64,000 nucleotides of DNA from Verrucomicrobiaceae bacterium. Lineage in GTDB: Bacteria; Verrucomicrobiota; Verrucomicrobiia; Verrucomicrobiales; Verrucomicrobiaceae. The notes beneath the pieces are model-generated. The model ran no database searches and was not told where the DNA came from. It saw only the letters and a list, made by a program, of their open reading frames with translations. Position numbers and translations under genes: made by a program. The DNA lies in the NCBI GenBank assembly GCA_027487315.1, contig JAIYDW010000017.1, forward strand, positions 1 to 64,000. Direction: 5' to 3'. How positions within the stretch are numbered: the first letter of the stretch is position 1; the number at the start of each line of letters is the position of its first letter. Shown in pieces: positions 19,314 to 27,528 of this stretch.

Positions 19314-20609
19314 ATGAACACCCGCGCCCTCCTTCTTCTCGGACTCCTTCTCCCTACCCTTTCTTCCGCCGAATCCACCTGGAACCGCTTCCGCGGCCCC
19401 AACGGCACCGGCAACGCCGAAACCTCCGGCCTCCCCGCCACTGTGGACGCCGCTTCCACCCTCTGGAAAGCCCCCCTCGGCAAAGGCTGGTCCTCCCCCG
19501 TTCTCTGGAAAAACCTCGTCGTCGTCACCGCCGAAACCGCCGCCACCAAACGCGCCGTCATCGCTCTCTCCGCCACCGACGGCAAAGAACTCTGGCGCTA
19601 CGAAGTCGAATTCGTCCCGCACAAAATCCACAACTTCAACAGCCTCGCCAGCAGCTCCGCCTTCATCGATGCCCAGCGCATCTACATCAACTGGAGCACC
19701 GGCACCACCATCCAAGCCCTCGCGCTCGACCACTCCGGCAAACTCCTCTGGGAAAACAAACACGTCGCCAACTACATCCACGAGCACGGCACCGGCATCT
19801 CCCCCATCGTCGAAGATGGCATCATGATCGTCCGCAGCGAGTTCGACTGGCAGCGCGACGGCAAAGTTTACACCGAAGACCCCGAGGAACAAAAGTGGAA
19901 AACCTGCATTGTCGGCCTCGACGCTGCCACCGGCAAGCAAGTCTGGAAACTCGAACTTCCCAACTGCCTCAATACCTTCTCCACCCCCGTCGTCCACACC
20001 CTCAAAAACGGCCAAAAAGAAGTCATCTGCGCCAACACCGGCAGCGGCGTTATGGGCATCGATCTCAAATCCGGCAAAATCAACTGGCAGCACAACCCCG
20101 GCTACTCCCAGCGCAGCCTCGGCTCCGGCGTCCTCAGTGACGAGTTCTACTTCTGCACCTTCGGCACCGGCGGCGGCGTCAAAGAAGTCGCTGCCCTCGA
20201 CCTCAAATCCGGCAAACCCAAAGCCGTCGATTTCGATATCCCAAAAGGCCTCCCCTACGTCCCCTCCCCCATCGTCATCGGCGAACACATGTACCTCCTC
20301 GGCGACGGCGGCATCCTCCGCTGCGTCGAATTCAAAACCGGCAAAGTCATCTACGAAGAGCGTGTCGAAGGCGTCCAGGGCAGCTCCAAATTCTTCAGCA
20401 GCCCCGTCGCCGCAGATGGCAAAATCTTCTGCGGCAGCCAGCAGGGCGATCTCATCGTCATCAAAGCCGGCCCCAAGTTCGAACGCCTCGCCGCCTCCAA
20501 ACTCGACTCCCCCATCAACGCCACCCCCGCCATCGGCGACGGCCGCCTCTTCGTCCGCACCGCCGAAAGCCTCTGGTGCATCGGCAGCAAAGCCCCCCCT
20601 GTGCCGTAA
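19314..20609 (+). CDS. Secreted PQQ-like beta-propeller protein
   Basis: About 431 residues from ATG 19314, chosen because a signal peptide (MNTRALLLLGLLLPTLSSA) follows. It starts with the WNRFRGPNGTG motif typical of PVC outer-membrane-assembly/PQQ-like proteins. Repeated blades follow the LdatTGKxxW pattern: LSATDGKELWRYE, LDHSGKLLWENK, LDAATGKQVWKLE, DLKSGKINWQ and EFKTGKVIYEE. No dehydrogenase signature for a true PQQ enzyme is evident, so it may be a binding or scaffolding propeller. Confidence 0.87.
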   Translation: MNTRALLLLGLLLPTLSSAESTWNRFRGPNGTGNAETSGLPATVDAASTLWKAPLGKGWSSPVLWKNLVVVTAETAATKRAVIALSATDGKELWRYEVEFVPHKIHNFNSLASSSAFIDAQRIYINWSTGTTIQALALDHSGKLLWENKHVANYIHEHGTGISPIVEDGIMIVRSEFDWQRDGKVYTEDPEEQKWKTCIVGLDAATGKQVWKLELPNCLNTFSTPVVHTLKNGQKEVICANTGSGVMGIDLKSGKINWQHNPGYSQRSLGSGVLSDEFYFCTFGTGGGVKEVAALDLKSGKPKAVDFDIPKGLPYVPSPIVIGEHMYLLGDGGILRCVEFKTGKVIYEERVEGVQGSSKFFSSPVAADGKIFCGSQQGDLIVIKAGPKFERLAASKLDSPINATPAIGDGRLFVRTAESLWCIGSKAPPVP

Positions 20610-20619
20610 CCTGCATTCC

Positions 20620-21084
20620 TCACACTTTCAGTGGCACCACGAGTCCTTCCGCCTCAGCTAGCTTCTTCTGATTCCCATCGAAAGTTAGAAACTCCGCCGC
20701 ACCGAGATGAAGGGCAGAAGCCACATGAAGAACATCGAAACTACGATGTCCTCCTTTGACGGTGTGCTTAAACGCGAGTCTCTCGGCGATTTGGTGGACG
20801 TCGGCCCAATCCACTTGCCCCTGCCGAAACACTCCTGCGGAAATGTTGGCTTGCAGGGTGGACAAGGCCGCTTGGGCTACTCTCATAGGATAACCCTGTG
20901 TGGCGTCGTTTGAGTTTCTAAAAACTTGAAACTGCACCGATTGCCGAAACTCGAAGAACAGAAGCGATGTGCTCATCAATGCGGTTGACTGCCTTTGCAT
21001 AAAGGCCAACGCCTTCATCGATGTACTCTGTGCAATATAGAGGGCGCAAAGGAAAGAGGTATCCGGGTAAGTCATGCTAACCAT
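20620..21084 (-). CDS. PIN-domain toxin (VapC-like)
   Basis: A 154-residue PIN-domain ribonuclease. Acidic metal-site residues are visible in YPDTSFLCALY, FEFRQ and SFDVLHVASAL, followed by LTFDGNQKKLA. It starts at 21084, overlapping the upstream antitoxin stop by 8 bp with a GGAG just ahead; an in-frame ATG at 21075 is the alternative. The family cleaves RNA and is held in check by the co-expressed antitoxin. Codon use is less C-rich than in neighbouring genes. Confidence 0.87.
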   Translation of the reverse strand: MVSMTYPDTSFLCALYIAQSTSMKALAFMQRQSTALMSTSLLFFEFRQSVQFQVFRNSNDATQGYPMRVAQAALSTLQANISAGVFRQGQVDWADVHQIAERLAFKHTVKGGHRSFDVLHVASALHLGAAEFLTFDGNQKKLAEAEGLVVPLKV

Positions 21085-21334
21085 CCTCTCCTTCCTGTTC
21101 AGCGGCTCTCATCTCTCGCACTTCCTCCTCGGTAAACACCTTGTCTCCCCAGATTTTCTTGAGCTGAGCGGCAAAATCGATTTTGGGCATCGCAGGTTCG
21201 CTCAATCCTCCGGCCGGCGTGAGTGTGGCAAAGAGCTTCCCCCGCTTCTTGATGGCAACACTCTCGCCATCTGAAATCCAAGCGGCTATCTTTTGGAAGT
21301 CATTTCTCAAGTCAGCTACGTTTGCCGTTTTCAT
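21077..21334 (-). CDS. Phd/YefM-type antitoxin
   Basis: An 85-residue antitoxin starting at ATG 21334. MKTANVADLRNDFQKIAAWI followed by GESVAIKKRGKLFATL is the usual Phd/YefM DNA-binding N-terminus, and the acidic C-terminal tail (EEVREMRAAEQEGEDG) would wrap the toxin. The frame is open further upstream, but a palindrome directly precedes this ATG and nothing upstream resembles the family. It is translationally coupled to the PIN toxin through an 8-bp overlap. Confidence 0.82.
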   Translation of the reverse strand: MKTANVADLRNDFQKIAAWISDGESVAIKKRGKLFATLTPAGGLSEPAMPKIDFAAQLKKIWGDKVFTEEEVREMRAAEQEGEDG

Positions 21335-21350
21335 GGTATTTTTAGATACC
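21335..21350. promoter_or_regulatory. Candidate autoregulatory operator of the toxin-antitoxin pair
   Basis: GGTATTTTTAGATACC directly abuts the antitoxin ATG; GGTAT and ATACC form a 5-bp inverted repeat around six bases. Phd/VapB-type antitoxins bind such palindromes to repress their own operon. The assignment rests on position and symmetry only. Confidence 0.4.
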
Positions 21351-21683
21351 ACATTTAGAAATCCCATCAAGTCAAAGAGTGGGGTGGTTGGCCTCAGTGC
21401 ACAACTCACTGACCCGGGTGTGCAGACGGTGATCGGTTGTGCGACCGACCACAAACGTGCCCTCAGTTTCCACATCCGCTTTCTACGCGCCCGCTCCCCA
21501 GTCATGAATGGTTACGCCTTCCTGCTCCTTGCATACCCACTTTAATCGCGACCAATCCGTCTCTTTTACGATATTCAGGATCGCGGGCGAGTTCAGTTGC
21601 CTCCCTGGGTGAATGTACTGCCAGACAAACATTCCTTACCCGTCCCTTCCGCACCTTGTCACAAGTTCAGAACAACCGAAAAC
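21351..21683. other. Intergenic stretch without a recognisable gene
   Basis: About 330 bp between the antitoxin operator and repeat copy B. The open frames here are short and unlike known families, and codon use is not C-rich as in neighbouring genes. The promoter of the toxin-antitoxin pair should lie at its left end. I see no RNA gene or other repeat. Confidence 0.4.
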
Positions 21684-21853
21684 TTAGACCGTTTCTCGAA
21701 AAGATTGTCATTTTGATCCGGCGAGCGCAGCGGCTTCCGTGGCAAGGAAGTCGCGCAGCCCGCTATTAAATCAATAACGGGCAATCGGCTGACGCAGCCA
21801 ATGAGGCCGCTCCGCCGCTGGGCAAGGCGACAAGCATTTCGAGAGTCGGTCTA
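21684..21853. repeat. MITE-like inverted-repeat element, copy B (170 bp)
   Basis: Second copy of the element at 14536-14706. Left end TTAGACCGTTTCTCGAAAAG and right end CATTTCGAGAGTCGGTCTA are inverted repeats with about 22 of 25 positions paired, better preserved than in copy A. TA dinucleotides bound both ends. It has no coding capacity and sits in a 637-bp region lacking genes, in the same orientation as copy A. Confidence 0.7.
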
Positions 21854-21971
21854 TGTTGGACCCGCCAAAGCAAAAAGTACCTTCCGATGCCCAAATTTTG
21901 CATCAGAAAGCCTATTCAGGAAACGACAACGCCTATCCACAGAGCTTCACAACCTGCATCATAAAAGAAGC

Positions 21972-22421
21972 CTATCGCTTCAATCGGTCAGCTTCCCCCG
22001 CCGCCAAGTCCCAGATTTCTCGCCATACCTTTTTGTCAATTTTCCCATAGAAAAATTGACTCTCACCATCCTGAAAAACCAACGAATCACTCGCGATGAT
22101 ATACACTGCCTTGAACCCCTTTTGAGGATCCTGAATTGAGATACTCACAGCACTCAACATCGGAACCAACTCCTTCATTTCAGACCATGGACCCGAAGCC
22201 TTGCATATCTGGTCTTTAATCGCCTGAGAAAACCTGTCGTCACGAGAATTCACTTTCAAATCCCCCACTCCACGAGCGTTTACTCTTACCATCAAAGATG
22301 TCCCTCCAAAAAGGTCTTCGATAAACACCGAATACCGCCGCTGAATGCTGATGTCTTGTGAGCAGCCTGAAACAAGCCCAGATACCAATACAGCAACGAG
22401 ATACAACTTTAGGGTTTCCAT
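21972..22421 (-). CDS. Small lipoprotein of unknown function
   Basis: About 149 residues from ATG 22421. METLKLYLVAVLVSGLVSGC is a lipoprotein signal ending in a good lipobox (VSGC). The mature part has no cysteine-rich or catalytic motif I can name and ends with KIDKKVWREIWDLAAGE. It is markedly less GC-rich than most genes here and stands alone near a repeat element, which may indicate a recent arrival. Confidence 0.6.
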   Translation of the reverse strand: METLKLYLVAVLVSGLVSGCSQDISIQRRYSVFIEDLFGGTSLMVRVNARGVGDLKVNSRDDRFSQAIKDQICKASGPWSEMKELVPMLSAVSISIQDPQKGFKAVYIIASDSLVFQDGESQFFYGKIDKKVWREIWDLAAGEADRLKR

Positions 22422-22625
22422 ATTCGACGAATCGCATTTGATTGTGTTTTCCCTTAATGAGTAAAAATGTCTGGCAGCTCTGTTCTCTTTCACGAATTGC
22501 TTTCGATACAGTTTTCGTGGCCTCAATTTCACGATCTTCGCAGAACATGTTTCTGCGCCTATCCTGGATCATGCGCTTTTCGGCGGTCGCAGTAGCAGGC
22601 TAATGAACCATTCAGGCTACCCCTT

Positions 22626-23924
22626 TCACTCCTCCACCGACACCACAAAGGCAGGCGTCAAAACCCGCCCGCCCAACTTCACCTCGCAGAACAGCCGAAT
22701 GCTACCCGCCTGAGGTGGATAAAACTTGAACGCCAAAGTCGGTCCATATCGCAAACTGGCGTCCACGACATCACCCCCTTGAGGGTGCAATTCCAGCATC
22801 GTCTCTCCACCCTCGTAAAAGCCCGCCACATGGGCAAAGGCCATCCGCATCGGCTCCAACTGCGTCACCGGTTGCCCTGCCGCATCGGTGACCTGAATCC
22901 GCATCAATCTCGTCTGCCCCTTTCTCACCTTCCCCATTCCAAAAAAGGACGTCTGAAACGTGTAACCCTCGACCACACACTTCAACACCTCCCCGTTTTC
23001 ACCCGCTTGAACCACGGCATTCTGAACACCCCCAGCCAACTCCGCCTTCAAATACTCCTGCAGTCCTGTCGCCACCGGAACCACCCCAAGCCATGCCGAA
23101 TACCCAGCATCACTCTTCGGAGTGAACGCCACTTCGTAATCCCCCTCGGACTTCCCTGCCACTGGCAACACATGCTGAAAATCCGTCCACCCCTGATCCA
23201 CCAAAATCAAATGCAACCCGGCTCCATGCGTCGGCACCAGATCCGACAAGGTCACCGGTGCACCATCCACACCCTTGACCGTCATCATCAACTTGACCTC
23301 CTTGCCCCGCTCCAACTTCGATCCCGCCTTCAGTTCCCATCGCATCGTCGGCTCCCCCGGCTTCACATAAATCCCACTGTACGGGATCCGCCTCGCCACA
23401 CGGTTCCTGGCACACATCTCACACTTCGTTCCCGCCACCGTCGCCACCGACTCCGGATGCTCCAAACACGCATAGACCTCCCCCTTCACCAGCGCCTCAT
23501 CAAACGCTCCCTCAATCAGTTTCAGCCCCTTCTTGAACTCCCCAAACACATTCGCCGCCCCCACTTGGTTCCCTGCCATGCTCTCTCTTGCCACCAAATT
23601 GATGCGGCCAAACGCCAGCGCCGTGTTCGCATCCATCTCCGCCTGCTTCTCCAAAGCCACTCCATGCTTGGCCAACAACCGAATCGCCGGACTGCACAAC
23701 ACCATCTGCCCTGTCACCTCATCCAATCGTTCCTCCACCAGCAACCGCTCCACATTCGCCGTTGCCAGACGTATCACATTCCACGCCTCCTCCACCGAAG
23801 CTGGATTTAGCAACCGCGCCGGCACCGGCACATCCGCCCACCCATCCATTCCCGACAAAACCACGATCCCCCCCGCCAAACAAGCGCGCCACCCAACCAA
23901 CAACCTGGACAAAAAATCTCTCAC
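22626..23924 (-). CDS. Exported protein with heavy-metal-binding-type Cys motif
   Basis: About 432 residues if translation begins at the GTG at 23924, which has GGAGG just upstream; the frame is open to 24083 and the start is uncertain. A hydrophobic segment (ACLAGGIVVLSGMDGWA) looks like a signal peptide. Around residue 150, YACLEHPESVATVAGTKC then EMC resembles the heavy-metal-binding domain (YTCPMHPE...CPKCGM) of copper-handling proteins. The C-terminal half contains two beta-rich domains with similar pieces (GAGLHLILVDQGWTDFQHV, MRMAFAHVAGFYEGGE). It is divergent from the MbnP-MbnH fusion gene, so a shared role in metal handling is plausible. Confidence 0.68.
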   Translation of the reverse strand: MRDFLSRLLVGWRACLAGGIVVLSGMDGWADVPVPARLLNPASVEEAWNVIRLATANVERLLVEERLDEVTGQMVLCSPAIRLLAKHGVALEKQAEMDANTALAFGRINLVARESMAGNQVGAANVFGEFKKGLKLIEGAFDEALVKGEVYACLEHPESVATVAGTKCEMCARNRVARRIPYSGIYVKPGEPTMRWELKAGSKLERGKEVKLMMTVKGVDGAPVTLSDLVPTHGAGLHLILVDQGWTDFQHVLPVAGKSEGDYEVAFTPKSDAGYSAWLGVVPVATGLQEYLKAELAGGVQNAVVQAGENGEVLKCVVEGYTFQTSFFGMGKVRKGQTRLMRIQVTDAAGQPVTQLEPMRMAFAHVAGFYEGGETMLELHPQGGDVVDASLRYGPTLAFKFYPPQAGSIRLFCEVKLGGRVLTPAFVVSVEE

Positions 23925-24064
23925 CCCTCCACCATAACCAACCCGCCCCCCTTTTGGCAACGCTCTTCTCCATCTTCGAACTGGCTGGCCTGCCCACCGT
24001 CCCACAAAAGGCGTGCCCCCTCCCCCTGAATATCGTATCCTCTCATTGAAATAAGTCCCCCTCC

Positions 24065-25852
24065 ATGCCGTCACCCGCTCCATCGCAATTCAGAAACCTC
24101 CTCGCGCTCGTGCTGGCGCTTGCAGGCCTCGGGTGCTCGAATCTCTGCGCCGCCGATCTCCAACTCCACATCCTCCCTCTCGCCGGGCAAGAACCCCTCA
24201 AACTCGACTCACTCACCCACCAAAACACCGCCGGAGACACCTGGTCCGTCACTCGCCTCAGTTACTTCGTCAGCGGCGTCTCCCTCCAACGCCCGGATGC
24301 CACTTGGCTCGACTGCCCCACCGCCCTCGCCTGGCTGAACGCCACCTCCAACCGCAACTCGGTCTTGGTTCAAAACATTCCCCCAGGCGACTACCAAGCC
24401 CTCAAATTCCACGTCGGCCTCACCCCTTCGCAAAACGCCAGCGATGCCGCTTCTCACCCACCCGAACACCCGCTCAACCCCAACTTAAACGGCCTCCACT
24501 GGAGCTGGCTCGGCGGCTACATCTTTTTCGCCCTCGAAGGCCGTTTCCACACCAAAGACAACCCCGCCCTCCAAGGCTACGCCTATCACCTCGCCCGTGA
24601 TCCGTTCCGCACCGCCATCACCCTTCCTTGCAAACTCTCCCTCCAGAAAAACGCCTCCCTGAACCTGGGCATCAACATCGCCACCCTCTTTGACGGGGTC
24701 AGCCCCATCTCCTTCGCCAGGGACGGCACCAGCACCCACTCCAAAGACGGCGACCCTCTCGCCACAGCTCTCCAATCAAACCTTGCCCGCTCGTTCAGCC
24801 TCCTCCCAGAAACGTCCCCAAATCAAGAGTCCTCTCCTCAACAAATCTCAAAGACATTTGACCTCCCAGCCACTTATACCGCCTACAAATTCGAACTCCC
24901 CGGCACCTTCCCCCTTCCTGCACTCCCCAAAGACAACCCCCTCTTGAACGAGCGCATCGCCCTGGGCCGCAGGCTCTTCCACGAAACCGCCCTCTCTAGA
25001 AACAACCGCCTCTCCTGCGCCTCATGCCACCTCTCCGAAGCCGCCCTCACCGATCCCCGTCAATTCAGCCTCGGAATCGAAAACCGCCCCGGCAACCGCA
25101 ACGCCATGCCCCTCTTTAATCTCGCCTGGAAATCCGCCTTCTTCTGGGATGGCCGCGCCCCCACCCTGCGCGCACAAGTCCTTCAACCCATCCAGGACCA
25201 TCGCGAAATGGACGAATCCCTCGACAACGTCACCGCCAAACTCGCCGCCATGCCTAGCTACCAGGACGCTTTCCAAAAAGCCTTCGGCAGTGGCCAAATC
25301 ACCGCCCACCATCTCTCACTCGCCCTCGAAAACTTCCTCCTCACCCTCACTTCCTTCAATTCCAAATTCGACCGCGCCCATCGTGGCGAAGCCGAACTCA
25401 CCGACCTCGAAAAACTCGGCTTCCAACTCTTTATGACCGAGCGCGAACCCCGACTCGGTAGCATGGGCGGCGACTGCTTCCACTGCCACGGAGGTGCCCT
25501 CTTCACCGACCATCAATTCCGCAACAACGGCCTCGCCATCGATGAAAAAGACCTCGGTCGCTTCCTCAACACCAAAGCCTCCCTCGACCGCGGCGCCTTC
25601 TCCACCCCCAGCCTCCGCAACATCGCCCTCACCGCCCCCTACATGCACGACGGCCGCTTCGCCACCCTTGAACAGGTCCTCGACCACTACAGCGAAGGCA
25701 TCCAATACACCGACACCCTCGACCCCAACCTCGCCAAACACCCCGGCGGCGGCCTCCTCCTCAGCCCCGAAGACAAACAAGCCCTCATCGCCTTCCTCAA
25801 AACCCTCACCGACGATCAATTCATCGAGTCCACCCGCCTTGAGAAACGCTAA
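24065..25852 (+). CDS. Fused MbnP copper protein and MbnH/MauG-type di-heme peroxidase
   Basis: A 595-residue exported protein. After a signal sequence, residues ~32-245 resemble MbnP: LQLHILPLAGQEPLKLDSL, TRLSYFVSGVSL, FHVGLTP and LNGLHWSWLGGYIFFALEGR, which includes tryptophans W146 and W148. Residues ~275-585 are a bacterial cytochrome c peroxidase/MauG-type enzyme with two c-heme sites, CASCH (318-322) and CFHCH (471-475), plus RNIALTAPYMHDGRFATLEQV near the end. In known systems MbnH is a separate enzyme that oxidises a tryptophan of MbnP to kynurenine to create a copper site. Here both are one chain, so the enzyme could modify its own partner domain. It is divergent from the metal-binding-type gene at 22626. 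Confidence 0.87.
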   Translation: MPSPAPSQFRNLLALVLALAGLGCSNLCAADLQLHILPLAGQEPLKLDSLTHQNTAGDTWSVTRLSYFVSGVSLQRPDATWLDCPTALAWLNATSNRNSVLVQNIPPGDYQALKFHVGLTPSQNASDAASHPPEHPLNPNLNGLHWSWLGGYIFFALEGRFHTKDNPALQGYAYHLARDPFRTAITLPCKLSLQKNASLNLGINIATLFDGVSPISFARDGTSTHSKDGDPLATALQSNLARSFSLLPETSPNQESSPQQISKTFDLPATYTAYKFELPGTFPLPALPKDNPLLNERIALGRRLFHETALSRNNRLSCASCHLSEAALTDPRQFSLGIENRPGNRNAMPLFNLAWKSAFFWDGRAPTLRAQVLQPIQDHREMDESLDNVTAKLAAMPSYQDAFQKAFGSGQITAHHLSLALENFLLTLTSFNSKFDRAHRGEAELTDLEKLGFQLFMTEREPRLGSMGGDCFHCHGGALFTDHQFRNNGLAIDEKDLGRFLNTKASLDRGAFSTPSLRNIALTAPYMHDGRFATLEQVLDHYSEGIQYTDTLDPNLAKHPGGGLLLSPEDKQALIAFLKTLTDDQFIESTRLEKR

Positions 25853-26024
25853 TCCTAGAAACGGAAATGGAAAGGGATGAAGATGGTGTCGTGCTTGGCT
25901 TCACAAGGCTTATCGGTTCGCAGCGGTTGCATCGTTAAGGTGATGCCACCCGAGAAGCGGGAAGTCTTGTGGGGCCAATGACGGCGGCAGATTCGCCCTC
26001 CGCCATTTCCGTTTTTAGGCTAAT
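25849..26024. mobile_element. MITE-like element with 17-bp terminal inverted repeats and CTAAT target duplication
   Basis: CCTAGAAACGGAAATGG (25854-25870) and CCATTTCCGTTTTTAGG (26003-26019) are inverted repeats with one mismatch in 17. The 166-bp unit is flanked by exact CTAAT direct repeats at 25849-25853 and 26020-26024. This is the layout of a non-autonomous transposable element. The left CTAAT contains the TAA stop codon of the MbnP-MbnH fusion, so insertion left the reading frame intact. There is no transposase inside. It lies between convergent genes, so the hairpin could also act as a transcription stop. Confidence 0.7.
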
Positions 26025-26034
26025 CGGCCAGCCT

Positions 26035-27522
26035 CTAGGCCGGCTTCATGAACCCCACATCGGATCCATATTCCGTCCCGCTAAAACGGCTCAAGTTCGG
26101 GAACACCGTCGCCATGCTGCTTTCCGAGACTCCAAACCAACGCGCCAGCGTCGCCGCATGCTGATCCACCGCCGTCGTCGGCAGCCAGCGCCCCAATCCC
26201 GTGTCTTGCGGCCCGCCCAACGCCAGCACCGGCAAATGCCCATACGTCCTCCCCCCCTTCACTGCTCCACCCGCAATGATATGGTGCCCTCCCCAACCAT
26301 GGTCGCTCCCCTGCGAGTTCGTCGGAAACGTCCGCGCAAAGTCACTCGCCGTGAACGTCGTCACACTGTCCGAGACCCCCAATTGCTCCATCGCACGCTG
26401 AAACGCAAACAACGACTCACTCACATCATTCAAAAGATTCGCATGCGTCCCCGTGGTTGACGTCACCGTTCCATTCGTATTGAACGTCACCTGGTTCGTA
26501 TGCGTGTCATACCCACCCACCGAACAGAAGAAAATCTGCCGCTTCATGTCAAACGCCGTCGGTCCCCGCGCCTGAATGATCCGCGCAATCATCTTCAACT
26601 GCGTCCCCAACCCCGATGTCGGAAATGGCGTATTCCAAACCCACGTCCCGGGTGGTGTGTCCGTCGCCATCGCCGTCGCCTGAATGCTCGTGTTCAACAA
26701 CTCACCCGTCGCCACCGCACGCTCCATCACATCCCCAAAAACCGACCGCTGCAAATTCGCGGTGTCATGCCCGAAAATGTTCCGCATCGTCTGCAGCTTC
26801 GCCGTGCTCAAATTCGATAGCGTGACCGCCCCCGTGCTCGACACATGATACTGCTGAACCACCCGCCCCACTTCATACGTGTTCGAGCCATTCAGCGAGA
26901 CCGACATCGAAATCTTCCCGGTCGGATTCGCCGTCGCATTCAAAAGATCCGCACATCGCCCGCCCCAACCCGTTGCCGGAGGCTGGTCTGGAATGGACGT
27001 CTGCCACTGCGTCACCTGATCACTGTGCGAGAACAACTGCGGCGGCCGCGTCCCAGTCGCATTCCCCATATACTCCGCACGCGTGATCGGCCGCACCAAA
27101 GTCCCCACATTGAAAGTCACCGCCAGCTTGTCCTCACCAAACAATGTCTGCAACTTCCCGCAACTTGGGTGAAACCCGTACGTATGCCCGTCCGCATCCG
27201 TGTAAGGCGTCGTCCCCTGGTCATTCAGCGGCAGCAAAGAACTCTGCGGCAACGCCAAAATGCCCCGCAATCCTGCGTAAGCGTTGTACGCCGACGTCGT
27301 TGTCGGCACCACCCAGTTGTTGGAATCGTTGCCCCCGTTTAGAAACAAACAGATCAGGGCCTTGTATCCCGTGATGCTGCCACTCGACTGCGCCATGGCC
27401 GCGTTGATCAGCCGCAAATCACGAATCGTATGAGTCGCGGCAGCCGCACCCACACCAGTGTAAACAGCCCTCGTCAGAAAACTGCGCCGGGTCAGAATGT
27501 TTCGATCTTGGAACGGATTCAT
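26035..27522 (-). CDS. DUF1501 protein, Tat-exported (pair 1)
   Basis: A 495-residue DUF1501 protein with a twin-arginine signal (LTRRSFLTRAVYTGVGAAAA). Family features: YKALICLFLNGGNDSNNWVVP, the RTFPTNSQGSDHGWGGHH motif, and the C-terminal NLSRFSGTEYGSDVGF. DUF1501 proteins have a sulfatase/alkaline-phosphatase-like fold and nearly always pair with a DUF1800 gene in PVC bacteria; their function is unknown. It starts 6 bp after the DUF1800 stop and ends the five-gene minus-strand run that begins near 43408. Confidence 0.92.
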   Translation of the reverse strand: MNPFQDRNILTRRSFLTRAVYTGVGAAAATHTIRDLRLINAAMAQSSGSITGYKALICLFLNGGNDSNNWVVPTTTSAYNAYAGLRGILALPQSSLLPLNDQGTTPYTDADGHTYGFHPSCGKLQTLFGEDKLAVTFNVGTLVRPITRAEYMGNATGTRPPQLFSHSDQVTQWQTSIPDQPPATGWGGRCADLLNATANPTGKISMSVSLNGSNTYEVGRVVQQYHVSSTGAVTLSNLSTAKLQTMRNIFGHDTANLQRSVFGDVMERAVATGELLNTSIQATAMATDTPPGTWVWNTPFPTSGLGTQLKMIARIIQARGPTAFDMKRQIFFCSVGGYDTHTNQVTFNTNGTVTSTTGTHANLLNDVSESLFAFQRAMEQLGVSDSVTTFTASDFARTFPTNSQGSDHGWGGHHIIAGGAVKGGRTYGHLPVLALGGPQDTGLGRWLPTTAVDQHAATLARWFGVSESSMATVFPNLSRFSGTEYGSDVGFMKPA

Positions 27523-27528
27523 AGGAGA

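Noticed and set aside
19242-20288. A 348-codon minus-strand open frame opposite the PQQ-like gene
   Set aside because: Biased composition, no domain, and fully antisense to a gene with clear propeller repeats.
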